From: Diaporthe sp. PMI_573
Taxonomy: Eukaryota; Ascomycota; Sordariomycetes; Diaporthales; Diaporthaceae
Length of the DNA: 64,000 bases
Direction of reading: 5' to 3'
Assembly: GCA_021399435.1 (NCBI GenBank)
Contig: JAJTUP010000069.1
Location: 124,001 to 188,000, forward strand
The notes beneath the pieces were generated by a model. The model ran no database searches, was not told the origin of the DNA, and saw nothing but the letters and a program-made list of their open reading frames with translations. The translations under genes and the position numbers were made by a program. This document shows, one piece after another, positions 11,348-22,464 of this stretch (its first letter is position 1; each line of letters begins with the position of its first letter).

Positions 11348-12184
11348 CAGCCCTCCAGAATAGTTTCTATGAGATTTCAACGCATAATACCAAGGGCAAC
11401 AACCCTCAGCTGAAACGCTCCAGCGACGACAAACATCGCATACATCGTTGCAGTAACAAGTAATACAGCGGCATTCTCAATAACTGGGAAAACGCCGTTA
11501 CTGAGTCCCATGTGGCTTGACTACCTTCGACTCGTGTATCCTGCAATGAGATCATTCCAGAGCAAGGTTTTCCCACAGGGTGTTTCCCACAGGAGGCTTT
11601 CTCACATGAGGTTTTCCCACAGGAGGTTATTCCATAGGAGGTTAGGCAGTGAGCACTGCCCAGGTGGTCCACTAGGTATAGATGTTGTGGCGGCGTGGCA
11701 GACACCCGAGCAAAAGCTCGTGTCTTGCCGTTTCAGTCCGATTCGTTCTCATGTTCTTTCGCATGGCTTGCTCCTGTCTAAAGTCGGGGCCCAAGAATGA
11801 CCAAGTCTAGTGGCGTTCCAAGATGGCAGCTACTAGAGGAATGGGGTGGATAGGTTAATTGTGAGCACTGTTTTCTGGTGTCTGAATAGAGCTCCACGTG
11901 GGGAGGAGCAAGCATGAGCACAGCCCAGGGACAACGGAAGACTCCCGTAAGAGGTGATGGGTGCACAAAGAAGTCGAGATGCTTTCACAATGTCTGGGAA
12001 GAAACGTGTCTTGTCATTCATTTATTCCATTGACCAATTGGCGTCGCATCGCATGCCTTGATCGATGACGCAAAACTCCGTTTCCGTTTCCGTGACCAGC
12101 AAACCTAGCTGCCCAAGCCCAAATGCATTTTTATCTTCATTTCCGTCGGAGAGAGACCCTGATAGGGGGGAGCGTGGGTATAAT
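11348..12184. other. convergent intergenic region between SLU7 and RPS9
   Basis: No gene is supported here. It contains the 3' ends of both neighbours and, at 11565-11675, a block of short tandem motifs related to another block near 16.1 kb (annotated separately). Open frames on either strand are short and cut across the repeat. Confidence 0.5.
11565..11675 (+). repeat. intergenic short-motif repeat block, copy A
   Basis: Several degenerate copies of a roughly 17 bp motif (GGTTTTCCCACAGGAG) lie in tandem. A unique end follows: AGGTTAGGCAGTGAGCACTG and then GTGGTCCACTA. The same order of tandem motif then unique end recurs at 16085-16182, where it reads GGTTAGGCATTAAGCACTGC followed by GGTCGTCCACTA. 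This looks like a dispersed element or relic, not a simple microsatellite. Confidence 0.75.
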
Positions 12185-12984
12185 CTACTCCTCCTCGTCC
12201 TCCTCGGCGTCACCGCTGCCACCCTCGGCGGCCTTGGCCTTCTTCCTGCGGACACGGCCGGGGCGGCCACCACCGAAGGGCGAGGTCAGGGAGAAGTCGA
12301 TGTGCTTCTGGGAGTCGAGACGGACGATGAACGAGGGCACGTTGACGATCTGCTTGCCAACACGGATGTGGCGCTGGCGGATGAGGACACGAGCGTGGTG
12401 GATGGACTTGGCGAGGCCGAGCTTGTAGACACAAGTCTGGAGGCGACGCTCAAGGAAATCCTCGACCTTGAGGGCGAGCACATAATCGAGCTTCATGCGG
12501 GACTCGTCGAGCACACCGACACGCACGAGACGGCGAATCAGGGCGTTTCCTTCGAAGAGACGCTTGGGGTCCTTCTCGTCGAGGGTGAGCAGCTGACTGC
12601 ATGGATTGTTAGATCTTCAAGGTCTTGATGGTTGGGGGGCACGTGTCTGTGCATCGTGAAGGGTGAAAACCGCATACCGGGCAGCACGACGAATCTTGGA
12701 CAGGGTGAGCTGGACACGCCAGACCTCACGCTTGTTCTTCAGACCATACTCGCCGACGAGCTTCAACTCGGAGTCGCTGTGTGATGATGGTCAGTTTGGG
12801 TGCACTTCGACTTAAACAGAGACAAGCTGCTGCTTAGTGGCCGGGCTATACTGACAGACGAGCGGCTTCGAAGGGTCTGTCGAATTGAGAGTTAGCAGAT
12901 GTCAAAGACGCCGATTGATTCCTCGTTGAGTTGACTGTACCTTCTGGGCACCTTGGCCGTCTTGGAGTAGGAGAGCGGCGCCAT
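12185..12984 (-). CDS. RPS9: 40S ribosomal protein S9 (uS4)
   Basis: Four exons: 12941-12984, 12856-12876, 12678-12776 and 12185-12596, giving 191 residues, the standard size. Introns are 64, 79 and 81 bp with donors GTACAG, GTCAGT and GTATGC. The spliced product starts [15 protein letters not shown] and continues [18 protein letters not shown], both diagnostic. The S4 RNA-binding domain contains [20 protein letters not shown] and [17 protein letters not shown]. The C-terminus is acidic (AEEDEEE). The protein is a primary 18S rRNA binder in the small-subunit body. Intron-rich 5' ends with a tiny second exon are common in fungal ribosomal protein genes. It is divergent from RPL21, so the pair may share upstream control. 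Confidence 0.97.
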
Positions 12985-14498
12985 GTTTGCTGGGTTTGTC
13001 TCGTGTGAGGTTTGACGGAAGCGTTGATCTGGCGTTGGAGATGAAGGTTGGAAAGTTTTCAGGCACAGCTGTGGCAGAGGAGTGTGGGGCCGGATCACTA
13101 GAATTTCCGTGCGCCGGCTCGGCGCCCCGCCCTGCTACAACCACACCACTTCTGCCCTGCCAAATTCTAGCTCAAATCCTTTCACATCGACAGACTATCA
13201 CGCTTGGACATCGTCCAATTTGTGGGGTCCACATTCTGACAGAAGACTAGCCAGGTGTATACCTATCTAGACCCGCAAATCTGGTAATGGCGCCCCCTCT
13301 TGTCATCATTCCGGCAATTCGGTTCAGCGGTAGCGTCACTTTGTCCAGGAGGTTCTACCATAAGATGGCAAATCGAGCCGCCGAAGCTGCCAGTTACCTG
13401 ACCATCATCTTGAATCGACGAGCGCTGATCTGTCCTTGGATCCGAATCGCCACGTGCTCGCAGGCACGGAGGCCGATACCCATTTGGTGGAGGCAAACCA
13501 ACTCCACAATTCACACGGTTCGTGAGCTGAAGCGGCTCCTTTCTCGGTTGCCTACCGGAACTGAGGTCATTATTCTGGCACTCGGCGTCGATGGGTTGAC
13601 GACGGAGATTTCAAACCTGAAAAAGCTGCCAGAATTGGGTCCTCAATTGAAATTCTGCCTAATAGTCATGGTCGAGCGCCAGTTTTGTGCCAGATTGCGT
13701 AACGGGCACCAGGTGAATCTACAAGATCCTGACGGCATAGACCTGTTTCCACCAACGCGGCGTGGTATGAGACTTGGAATTTTTCGAGTGCACGACTTGT
13801 TGGAAGAGCGAACCAGGCAGGCTCGAGAGCTCCTCGCTTTGTGGGGGAGGATACAGTGGGGGAAAATGTCAGTAAATCTGCCATGTTCTGCGGTGCTTAA
13901 GTGCTAATAATAGGCAGACCTGGCAACCCAGGGGTGCGGTTGCCAGGTCTGCACATGCGGTTCACCGGTAACCGCAACAGGTTCCAGTCTCGCCCAGTGG
14001 CGTATGGCTCGTGCCAGGCGCCTTGACTGCTCCTGGTTGACTGATTTGGGTGCCGGAATCTTTTTGCAGATGGGAGTAGTTCTGTCGGATTTACGGGTTG
14101 TTATATTGGACGCGGTCCAAGATGGGTGGGTTGTAATACAGTTGCACATGGTCCAATCTGGCAGATTGTCACGGGGGAAATGGGCTTTTGCTTGAAAATT
14201 TGGTGTGAATGGGTATGGGATTGGGCGCTTTTTGGAGGTGGGAATGCGAAATCATTGCTAGGACTGGGATCACAACTGCCAGGCTCACAATCAAATCAGG
14301 TAATCAAAGTACGTACAAGCGTGGGCACCTGGCGCTGCGTTCCACACGTGACCGTGACAAATCTGGCCCGTGCACCCACCGCACACGAAAAAGTCCCAAA
14401 CCTTCGTGGCCGCCATTCGCGATCTCCTGTGATAGTCCCCAGCAAGAATCGACGACCTCGACAACCTCCTCAACTAATCACCCAGCAAATCAGTCAAG
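12985..14498. promoter_or_regulatory. divergent intergenic region between RPS9 and RPL21
   Basis: Two ribosomal protein genes fire away from this 1.5 kb region, so it should hold both promoters. A 206-codon open frame at 13287-13907 (+) has no recognisable domain and I treat it as unsupported. A perfect 15 bp inverted repeat lies at 13914-13952. Near RPL21 the sequence CACACGTGACCGTGAC (about 14345) is the best candidate for a regulatory element, but I cannot name a factor. Confidence 0.45.
13914..13952. repeat. perfect 15-bp inverted repeat (hairpin)
   Basis: The arms GCAGACCTGGCAACC (13914-13928) and GGTTGCCAGGTCTGC (13938-13952) are exact reverse complements around a 9-base loop. It lies in the RPS9-RPL21 intergenic region, just after the weak open frame. 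There is no T-run, so a terminator role is not indicated. It may be a MITE remnant or a protein-binding palindrome. Confidence 0.8.
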
Positions 14499-15199
14499 AT
14501 GGGTCACGCCGCTGGTCTCCGTGCAGGCACTCGCGTACGTACTACACCGGGTCAATCGATGTCAAGGAGGGGGGGCGAGATATGGTCTGGGACGTCGGAA
14601 TGCTGATTGTTTGCGAAACAGTATGCCTTCTCTCGCGACTTCCGCAAGAAGGGTATGATCGCCCTGTCCACCTACCTGCACCAGTTCAAGTAAGCCGGAA
14701 CCGAGCTCGAAAAAAGAGGCAAGGAAGACTCCTAACATCTGCTTCTTTCAGGGTTGGTGACATTGTGGACATCAAGGCCAACGGTGCTGTCCAGAAGGGG
14801 TAAGTTCCTACGACGAGCAGCTGCGACGAACCTCCAGGATCACGGAATCCTGACATTTGCGAATATAGCATGCCCCACAAGGTCTACCACGGCAAGACAG
14901 GTGTCGTCTACAACGTGACCAAGTCCGCTGTCGGTGTCATCATCTACAAGCGGGTCAAGCACCGATACATCGAGAAGCGTGTCAACCTCCGCATCGAGCA
15001 CGTCCGTCTGTCGCGATCCCGAGAGGACTTCCTGCGCCGAGTGAAGGAGAACGCCGCCCTGAAGGCCAAGGCCAAGGCCGAGGGCACCACCGTCCAGGTC
15101 AAGAGGCAAGCCGTCGCCCCTCGCGAGGCCCACACGCTCTCTTTCAAGGACAGCCGACCCGAGACCCTCGCACCTGTCGCCTACGAGACCACCATCTAG
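14499..15199 (+). CDS. RPL21: 60S ribosomal protein L21 (eL21)
   Basis: Four exons: 14499-14534, 14622-14689, 14752-14799 and 14869-15199, giving 160 residues, the normal size. Donors are GTACGT, GTAAGC and GTAAGT; introns are 87, 62 and 69 bp. Diagnostic segments are MGHAAGLRAGTR, YAFSRDFRKKGMIALSTYL, VGDIVDIKANGAVQKG and MPHKVYHGKTGVVYNVTKSA. The protein is a peripheral component of the large subunit. The first exon encodes only 12 residues, a layout often seen in fungal ribosomal protein genes. Confidence 0.97.
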
Positions 15200-17240
15200 T
15201 TTGCGGAAATCAGGGAGGGGTTCCGGTGGTTTACGATTGCTTGCTTTGTCTTTGCGCGGGGTTCACATACGGCACGGAAAGATTTCTAGCATGGTCTGGT
15301 ATGGAAAGTGGCAATGCTTTTAGGGAAATTAAAAAAGATGAACCAACGACACACCCAAGGCTCCCGACCGTGGTTTCTGGTGACACGGGATCAGGCGTGC
15401 CGGTGCTCGTCGGGGGGTGGGGGGCAAGATGACCAGACGCACTCGACGTGTTGGTCCAGAGTTGGTGGTGTAGGCTCTCAGAAGAATTACGATTCCCAAC
15501 CGCTTGGCAAAAGCGACAATCAACAAATTCTCGACGCACGACCCTGCCGAGCGCTGTGAATGTGCCCAAGACTCGAAACGAAGCAACCCGGGGGGCTCAG
15601 TTCGAGTTCTCCAGCTCGCTGGCCCCCTTGGTTGTGGTTGGTAACTGATCACGGTCGGCTCTCTGACGCGACTCCGAGCTCACGACAAGTTGGGTGAACA
15701 TGGTTGGGATCTCCATCAACTCGTATCTGCCATCGCAGCAGAGACTCGCCGGTTGGGCCGGCTTCCCAGACCCTGTCCTTAGTCGAAGCGACCAAACCCC
15801 GAATATTCCGTTTAACGTCGTATCCCAGGCCAACTAGTCTTGAGGTCCAGTGCTATGTGCTTGGTCTGTTCAATCGATTCAATGTGCCTCGTAACCTACT
15901 GCCTCCTAACCTGGTCACATCACCTACATAATTACGGTAGCGCGGCCACGTTTTCAAAGAGAACGCACCGTCATAGCGGGACCCCTTATGGCTTACTGAC
16001 CGTCTCCACTTGTTTTCAGTAGTAGGAATGCATTCTCTAGGTTCCTTAGAAACAACTTCTCCCCGGTTATATTCTTACCGGTATGTGAGGTTATCCAAAG
16101 GAGATTTTCCCACAGGTTTCTATTCTACAGGGGGTTATCCTACAGGAGGTTAGGCATTAAGCACTGCCGTGGTCGTCCACTACATTGATGCTGCGAGCGA
16201 ACTTGAGAATCCGACATCCAAAGTACTAGCTTCATGGATCGCCGGCGAGAGTGACGTTGTGTTGGCAGTTGTTGATATTCTCGAAATCCCGTGAGATCCG
16301 ACGAGAACTCCACTTCGTAATGTTTCGGACCTGTCTGCTGGTACTGGACTTACATAGCCACCATGCCTCCAGACTGATAACATGCCCATGTATTCTACGA
16401 CCAAGCACACTAGAGTCAAATCCAAATCTGAAATGCATAAGATGTCTCTATGAAGGTCATAATCCAATAAATGCTCGTGGGCCCCCTTTTTAAGTTGTGC
16501 CACATTGGTGTTGGAACCGTAATTTGGTCACATGCATCATGGTTTGGAGCCCTTCCGGCATCTCCTTTCGTTGGTGACAAAGGTTCTACTCTATTATTTG
16601 GGACTGATATACTGTGTATATGGCTCAAAAAGAAAGTAGCACCTGGCAGTTGGGCCTGCGGGAGCATAGGTTCATCATGCTGGTGCCCCTCCATCTTTCT
16701 ATTCTGCTATAGACATGAATCAGGAGTCTTGGGTGCCATCTGTCTGCCAAAGACGTCCAAGACAGAATAAGCCTAACGTACAACATGAAATACAGAAAAT
16801 ATGCCAGTAATACTCATAAGCATAACTGCCCCTGAAATCTCGGCGTGGCATGTTCGGGGACTTGAGGCTCATCTGATGATCCTGGGCCACCCCGGGCAGC
16901 TGCGTCACTGCGGGACTGGGGACCTCGGGAACTAGCTCCCAAATTAGCAGTGCACCTTACCAGACACATCCTCCAACGCGGCTGATGATAGCAAACCGAC
17001 ACGTTGGATGTAATCCTCTTTTCACCCGACCCTCCGCGCTCTGATCACACCCAAAACCCTCTATACTCGAGGAGGCGATGCAATGATCACGTCGAGCCAG
17101 TCGCCCAGAATCATTCACCTTCATGGTTCCATGCTGCATACTGGAGCGAGGGAGAGCGTAACACCTCGACCGACCTTCCGAGCCTGTCTGAAAGCAGCTG
17201 CAGCATCGCCGGCTTCCATCCTCTCCCCCACGACGCAACA
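15200..17240. other. 2 kb intergenic region with relic repeat sequence
   Basis: No credible gene. The first few hundred bases are the RPL21 3' region. A short-motif block at 16085-16182 is related to the one near 11.6 kb. The stretch from about 16,250 to 16,800 has the texture of an old transposon fragment, with weak open frames on both strands and no domain. The last 200 bp should be the promoter and leader of the downstream SMP-domain gene. Confidence 0.4.
16085..16182 (+). repeat. intergenic short-motif repeat block, copy B
   Basis: Degenerate tandem motifs (GAGGTTATCC, GATTTTCCCACAGG, GGGGTTATCCTACAGGAGG) run into the same unique end as the block at 11565-11675, in the same orientation. 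The two copies are 4.5 kb apart and flank the ribosomal protein pair. Confidence 0.7.
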
Positions 17241-20200
17241 ATGGGGCCCTGGGCAGCCTTCCTGCTGACCTACCTCTTCGGTGGTGTCACCTTTCTCCCT
17301 CTTCTTGTCCTCACCATCTTCCTGCATGCCCACTTCACCCTACCCCGTCGGCAAGATGCCGATCCGAGCGGGGACACTGGAGCGGACGACCTCGTCCAGT
17401 CGGGCGACGACCTCGCACCTCTGCAGGCTGCCCAGAAGGAAACGAACGAACAAGCAAAACTCAAAGCTGCAAGTCTCCAGGATGCAGAGACTGCAGCCGG
17501 CTACTTCGCCGTATGTCGAGAGTATACGCCCATGGGGATCAACGCCAAGCCCATCGAACGATTAACGCCTGTTGGCTCCACGACGGTAGCAGCTCCCAGT
17601 CAGAGCGTGTATCAGACTATGTATCGGAGCATATTCGACAGGAAGCAGAGCCCAAGCCCCTTGGACAACGGCAAGAGTGTGAGCATGCGGCCAAAGAAGG
17701 CTGGGAATGTCTTCTACGTGGTATTAAGGTACAAGCCCCCCCTCCCCCAACAAAAAAAATCCCCATGCTCGTCCCATGCTGACCTCGCTTGCTTGTAGAC
17801 ACGGCCATCTGATGCTGTTCGATGACGACGAGCAACTCGAGGTCCGACATGTCATATCTCTGATCCATCACGACGTCAGCATATACTCCGGCGGCGATGT
17901 CACACCGGAAGGGGAGCTTTTCATTAAGAGAAATGCTATTTGTCTCTCGCGACGGACCGCCGCCCCGTCGGAATTGCCGCCGGACAGCCAGGTGTCCAAG
18001 CCATTCTATCTTTTCTCCGAGAATTGCTCCGCAAAGGAGGACTTCTACTTCGCATTGCTGCGAAATCAGGAACAGGCATTCCCCGCCGGCGAGACAACTG
18101 CCCGGCCTCTTACGTTCGACGTTAAGAACGTTATATCTTTGGTGCAGAAGCTCCATTCCTCCGAGGAGCACCTTCAGACCAGGTGGCTCAATGCCATGAT
18201 AGGGAGACTCTTCCTAGGGCTTTATAAGACCGCGGACATTGAAGCCTTCATCCGGGAGAAGCTGACCAAAAAGATCAGCCGGGTCAAGCGCCCTGCGTTC
18301 TTGTCCAGCATCGAGATTCGCAAAATCGATACCGGGGAGTCCGCTCCCTTCTTCACAAATCTTCGCCACAGAGACCTCACGGTCGAAGGAGAATGCTGTA
18401 TGGAATCCGATGTGAAGTATACCGGCAATGTCAGGATCGAGGTCGCTGCTGTCGCGCGACTTGACCTTGGGACCCGGCTAAAGGCTCGCGAGGTCGACCT
18501 GGTCCTGTCCGTGGCATTGAGGAAGCTCGAAGGCCATTTGCTCTTCAAGATCAAGCCACCCCCAAGCAACCGGGTGTGGTTTTCCTTCTCACAGATGCCC
18601 AAGATGGAAATGACAATCGAACCTATTGTGAGCTCCAGGCAGATCACGTACACTGTGATTCTTCGCCAGATCGAGGCTCGCATCAAAGAGGTCGTCGCGG
18701 AGACCCTTGTCCTGCCGTTCTGGGATGACACCCCGTTCTTCAAGACCGAACACAAGAGATGGAGAGGTGGCATTTTCGAAGGGGACGATGCTGTGGAGCC
18801 ATCTTTAGATCCGGAAACCACGGCAGCACAGGGAGGGGAAGTTGACGATGTGGAGATTTTGGACACCGGGACGCCTCCCAACTCTGAGCTTCCACCGATG
18901 GAGAAGAGTCAGAGCATGCCTATGATTGAGCCAGTGCAAACATCACCATCGACGAGTCTATTTGGGCTGAAATTGGGCAGAGGCAGCAAAGCCCCGCAAA
19001 CCAACCCATCCTCCCCTACGGTGGACAGTGTGGACCCCAAGCACGTAAAGCCGGACGCTTCGTCTACAAGCATCGACGTCAAAAAAGAGACGCAGGCGAA
19101 ACAGCGCCCTGTCAGGTCTGGCTCATTTGTCGGGGAGCCAATCCCAATCGTGTCGACCGAGACCGTGAATGCTGATGTATTCAAGCCCGCGTCCCCACCA
19201 GGAGAAAGTTCGGCAGCTAGTGCCATGGCTAGACTTTCGTCCAGGTCGAAGGCTGCTTCTGGTGCAGGCTCGCCCCTCATGTCTCCCCACAGAAACTCGA
19301 TCATATCAGTCGCCTCTGCCCAATCCAACTCGTCATCGAAAGAGAATACGGACAAGGAAACAGAGCAAGAGGAGACGCCGACGCTGCCACGCCGGGGCAC
19401 TGCATCTTCGATCAACAGCAACGCGGGCGAGGGCAGCTCTGGGCCTGGCGGTTCCCCGACTCCATCTGTCAAATCGTCCAAGACGAGCACCGGATCCCTG
19501 ACCCGTGGACTCTTCCTGAAAAGGGACAGCACGACAGATTCTGCGTCCACGACCGCGACCGGGAATTCCAACACGGATACGACCAAGCGGATTCCGACCA
19601 GTCTCGCTGCTGTATCTAGCGCGGCTGGGGCGGCGCGACGATGGGGTCTGAATGCCTTACAGCGTCATGGAAACGACCCGATAAAACATGGAAATGGAGG
19701 AGAGGCAGAACCTCAGCTCGACCTGAGCAAGCCGATGGGTGGGGGCAGACCGCTCCCTCCTCCCGGCATTCCTCTGCCAATGCCAGACAAAAAGACAAAG
19801 ACGGCAATACCAGTGCCCAGAAGAAAACCGGTGGCTGCCCCTCCGCTGCCTGAGCGGGCATCTGGTGACTCGAAAGGCCAGGACACTAGGCGCCGGCCCG
19901 TTCCACCGCCTCCGCTGCCGAAGCGGCGGCGGCGGACAGATGAGGATATGCATGGACAGGGTGAGGACATGCTCGTGGTCGAGGCCCCCATCGCTGAGTC
20001 GGAACCAACAAGCCCGCTACCTGATGAGGATGCCTATCGGCAGCCATATGTAGAGGACGCGGAGGAAGACCTCGACCCCTTTATGATGGAGGACAGCCGC
20101 GGGACGCCTCCCGCCAGGCCCTCCGAAGAAAGCAAGCATACCTTCGGCCCCTCCAAACCGTCGGGTGAAGGCGCAACCGACGATGAGTATGAGGCTTGGA

Positions 20201-20265
20201 TGGAGAATACGGGAGAAGACGACCCTCCCCCAGAGTATGTCACCAGCGAAGGCCTGACGCATTAG
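17241..20265 (+). CDS. SMP-domain (Nvj2-like) ER membrane lipid-transfer protein
   Basis: Two exons, 17241-17728 and 17799-20265, with a 70 bp intron (donor GTACAA, acceptor TTGTAG). The product is 984 residues. I start at MGPWAAFLLTYLFGGVTFLP because a membrane segment (about residues 4-28) follows at once. After it comes a PH-like region (about 150-260; GNVFYVVLR, then HGHLMLFDDDEQLEVRHV). An SMP domain (about 285-485) contains WLNAMIGRLFLGLYKTADIE, RIEVAAVARLDLGTR and RVWFSFSQMPKMEMTIEP. The C-terminal half is disordered, with Ser-rich and proline-rich tracts (PPLPERA, PPPPLPKRRRR). Order and size match fungal Nvj2-type proteins, which sit in the ER and move lipids at membrane contact sites. 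Function is inferred from the family. Confidence 0.9.
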
Positions 20266-21298
20266 AACGAGTGGGCCATGTTCTGGTGGAAATCGTGATA
20301 GAAACAACCGGAGCATCGAAGTTGCCTCACCATATCGATCATGTACATACATTCAAACAACAAACACACACCAGCGCAACATCCCGGGCGCCACAGGATA
20401 ATGACACAACAGGGTAGCGGCCAACATGGGATAGGAGTTTGCTTGCGGGAGTTCACAGGAGAAAGAAGCATTGTAAGGCATACCCCCAATCAGAATCAAC
20501 GACCGTACACGGTCTTTTCAACAAGCAATTCGCGTGCGCTCGATCCCTTCTGTGCGACCCTGAGAATACACTAGACAAGAAATCTTGTATGGGGCATTCC
20601 TTCTTGGCTTGCCTCGCCTGGCTGCCGGCTAAATCTGGTGAGGCTTCTGGGCTTGGCTTTGGGACTGTGTAAAGTCAAAGCTGCTGAGCTGAAGAGGCGG
20701 AGTGAAGGCCATTCGCAGAGACCAACACCCCCGGGCGCCCCCCCCCCCTTTTCGCCCAGTGCGAGTCAGCTGAACGGGACTCATCGGTGCCTGATCCGAA
20801 TTGGATTGTTGTATTGACATGTGAACCAGTCGAGGTATTTTAACCTGGTTGCATTTCCGCTTGGCCACCGAGCCGGCGATAGCTATCTGTTGCTTCCGCT
20901 TTCTCTTTGCATTTTATCGATGTTGCTCCTTCTTGCAAGGTCTCATCCTCTTGCCAAGAAATCGACGGTCGTAAATTTGCAGTGATCTTTTGCCACGGTG
21001 CTTGAGCGTTTCCTTCTAAACTTCTTGTTGATCTGTCGCCCGATGGAGATTGCGCCGGATCGCTGAAGTCTAAAGTTGCATGCTGTTTCACTCGTCGAGG
21101 ATTTAGCTCTCGCAGATTGAAATCATCCTTGTTCTGGTGATTGGGTCGGTGTGGCGTAGGATTGCATGATTTGAGTAACGATATATAAGGATTACAGATT
21201 GGAAAATATACTGAGTCGCAATTGTTCTCATCTTTCCATTCCTCACGAGGTGATGGAGAGACGCCATGACTGGGGTCAACCAGATTTGGCTCTCTATC
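20266..21298. other. 3' region of the SMP gene and border of the GC-balanced compartment
   Basis: No gene is supported. An 11-C homopolymer lies at 20738-20748. Base composition is balanced to about 21,100 and then shifts quickly to AT-rich, so the compartment border sits here, just before the dispersed repeat that begins at 21299. Confidence 0.5.
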
Positions 21299-21827
21299 TG
21301 TTAAACGGAAACGCTTATTAGTAGGCGTGGGCGCTACACGTAGGGAGTTACCCTAGACTTGGCACTAGATTTTTCACTATGTGCCTATGTGGCGTGCGCG
21401 GCAAAAGATGAGTTTGGTGGCCGTGAGTCGATTTTTTGGGCTGTTTTAAGACCCTAACTTTGTATCTCTGCATTCTCCTTATTTCTTACCCAAAAAGCAT
21501 GTAACTTAGTTTATTAGATAGCCTGATTTCTAAAGTTTATCTGTATTTAGTTTGGCTACTGTTAGGGTTAGAGTTGGCTGGTTATTTAAAGTTAAAGATA
21601 GTGGGTCTAAAGGGTGAATTTTTCGGCCTTACTATTTCTGCACCAAAGCCAACCCACACGTGCCTAGGGTTGAGACAATGTCGGAGGGACTGTAAGGAGG
21701 GCTGACAGAAGTCTACTCAAATTTAATGCAAAGTTATCTAGACTACTTATATGCTGTCCTAATTTGCCTTAGTGTACCTTATTACAACCCTGCTGAATAT
21801 ATACTGCTAAAGTAACTAACCTTTAGA
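21299..21827 (+). repeat. dispersed repeat R, copy 1 (LTR-like)
   Basis: It starts TGTTAAACGGAAACGC and is recognisably the same sequence as 52197-52711 on the other strand. Shared landmarks are GATGAGTTTGGTGGCCGTGA, AAAAAGCATGTAAC, GTTGAGACAATGTCGGAGG(G) and GGGCTGACAGAAG. Differences are mostly C/T and G/A transitions, and this copy is the more AT-shifted at its 3' end. The TG start and size of about 530 bp suggest a solo LTR. I found no clear target duplication. Confidence 0.75.
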
Positions 21828-22464
21828 CTATTAAATAAAGTTTTTCTTATTTTATACTTAGAGCAAATATATTAATTATTTTATTGTAATTATTATAATA
21901 ACTTAGTATTAGATTCTTTAGCTTTACCAATTATAATTATAGAGTATATAAGGATATTCATTAGGTATATTATCTGTATTTAAAGGTGGTGTGTAGAGTG
22001 TAGGTTTCGCTCTGAAGCAAGGCCTGCACTTAAATCGGCTATGGGCTGCCGGGGCTGCCAGCTGGCGATCAGCTGGCAGCGGGCCGGCAGTGCTATCGAT
22101 AAGCTAGTCTAAACCCTGCACCTGAGCACCGCACTGCACTGCACTGCACGTACGCCCTTTTTTCCGACACCTTCCAACGCTCGCGATTTGACGACCTTCT
22201 CCTCCTCTGTATGCCACACACGATACCCTCCACGGCGTTTGCAAAGAACGACTGCAGTCTCGTCGCTCTAGATCACACGCCGCCAATCGTCGATTGTCCA
22301 ATTGCAGTGGGCAAAACACTACGCCAGACGGGCTTCTCGCATCTCCTTCGTCCCGCGTTCGCTAATGCAGATCGGGACTTCGGGCTTTGCCGGGATTTGG
22401 ACCTGAACTCACTCTTCCAACAAGTCCTCGCATCTACGCTCCCATACCACTATTTCAGAAAAGA
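21828..22464. other. AT-rich tract, then GC-rich upstream region of the oxidoreductase gene
   Basis: Bases to about 21,980 are strongly AT-rich. From about 22,000 the composition returns to normal. The 22,000-22,110 part contains a strong palindrome (22054-22080) and a short GCACT run. The rest should be the promoter and leader of the FAD oxidoreductase gene. No gene is supported. Confidence 0.5.
22054..22080. repeat. perfect 11-bp inverted repeat (hairpin)
   Basis: The arms GCTGCCAGCTG and CAGCTGGCAGC flank the loop GCGAT. It sits where sequence changes from RIP-type AT-rich to GC-normal, and further GGC/GCC-rich partial palindromes surround it (GGGCTGCCGGGG, GGGCCGGCAG). Confidence 0.8.

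Noticed and set aside
11565..11675. CRISPR-like array of short repeats
   Set aside because: Units are contiguous and degenerate without spacers, and the genome is fungal.
12065..12628. 187-codon plus-strand frame across RPS9
   Set aside because: Antisense to a certain ribosomal protein exon.
13287..13907. 206-codon open frame between RPS9 and RPL21
   Set aside because: No recognisable family and low-information residue pattern; kept only as a note in the intergenic entry.
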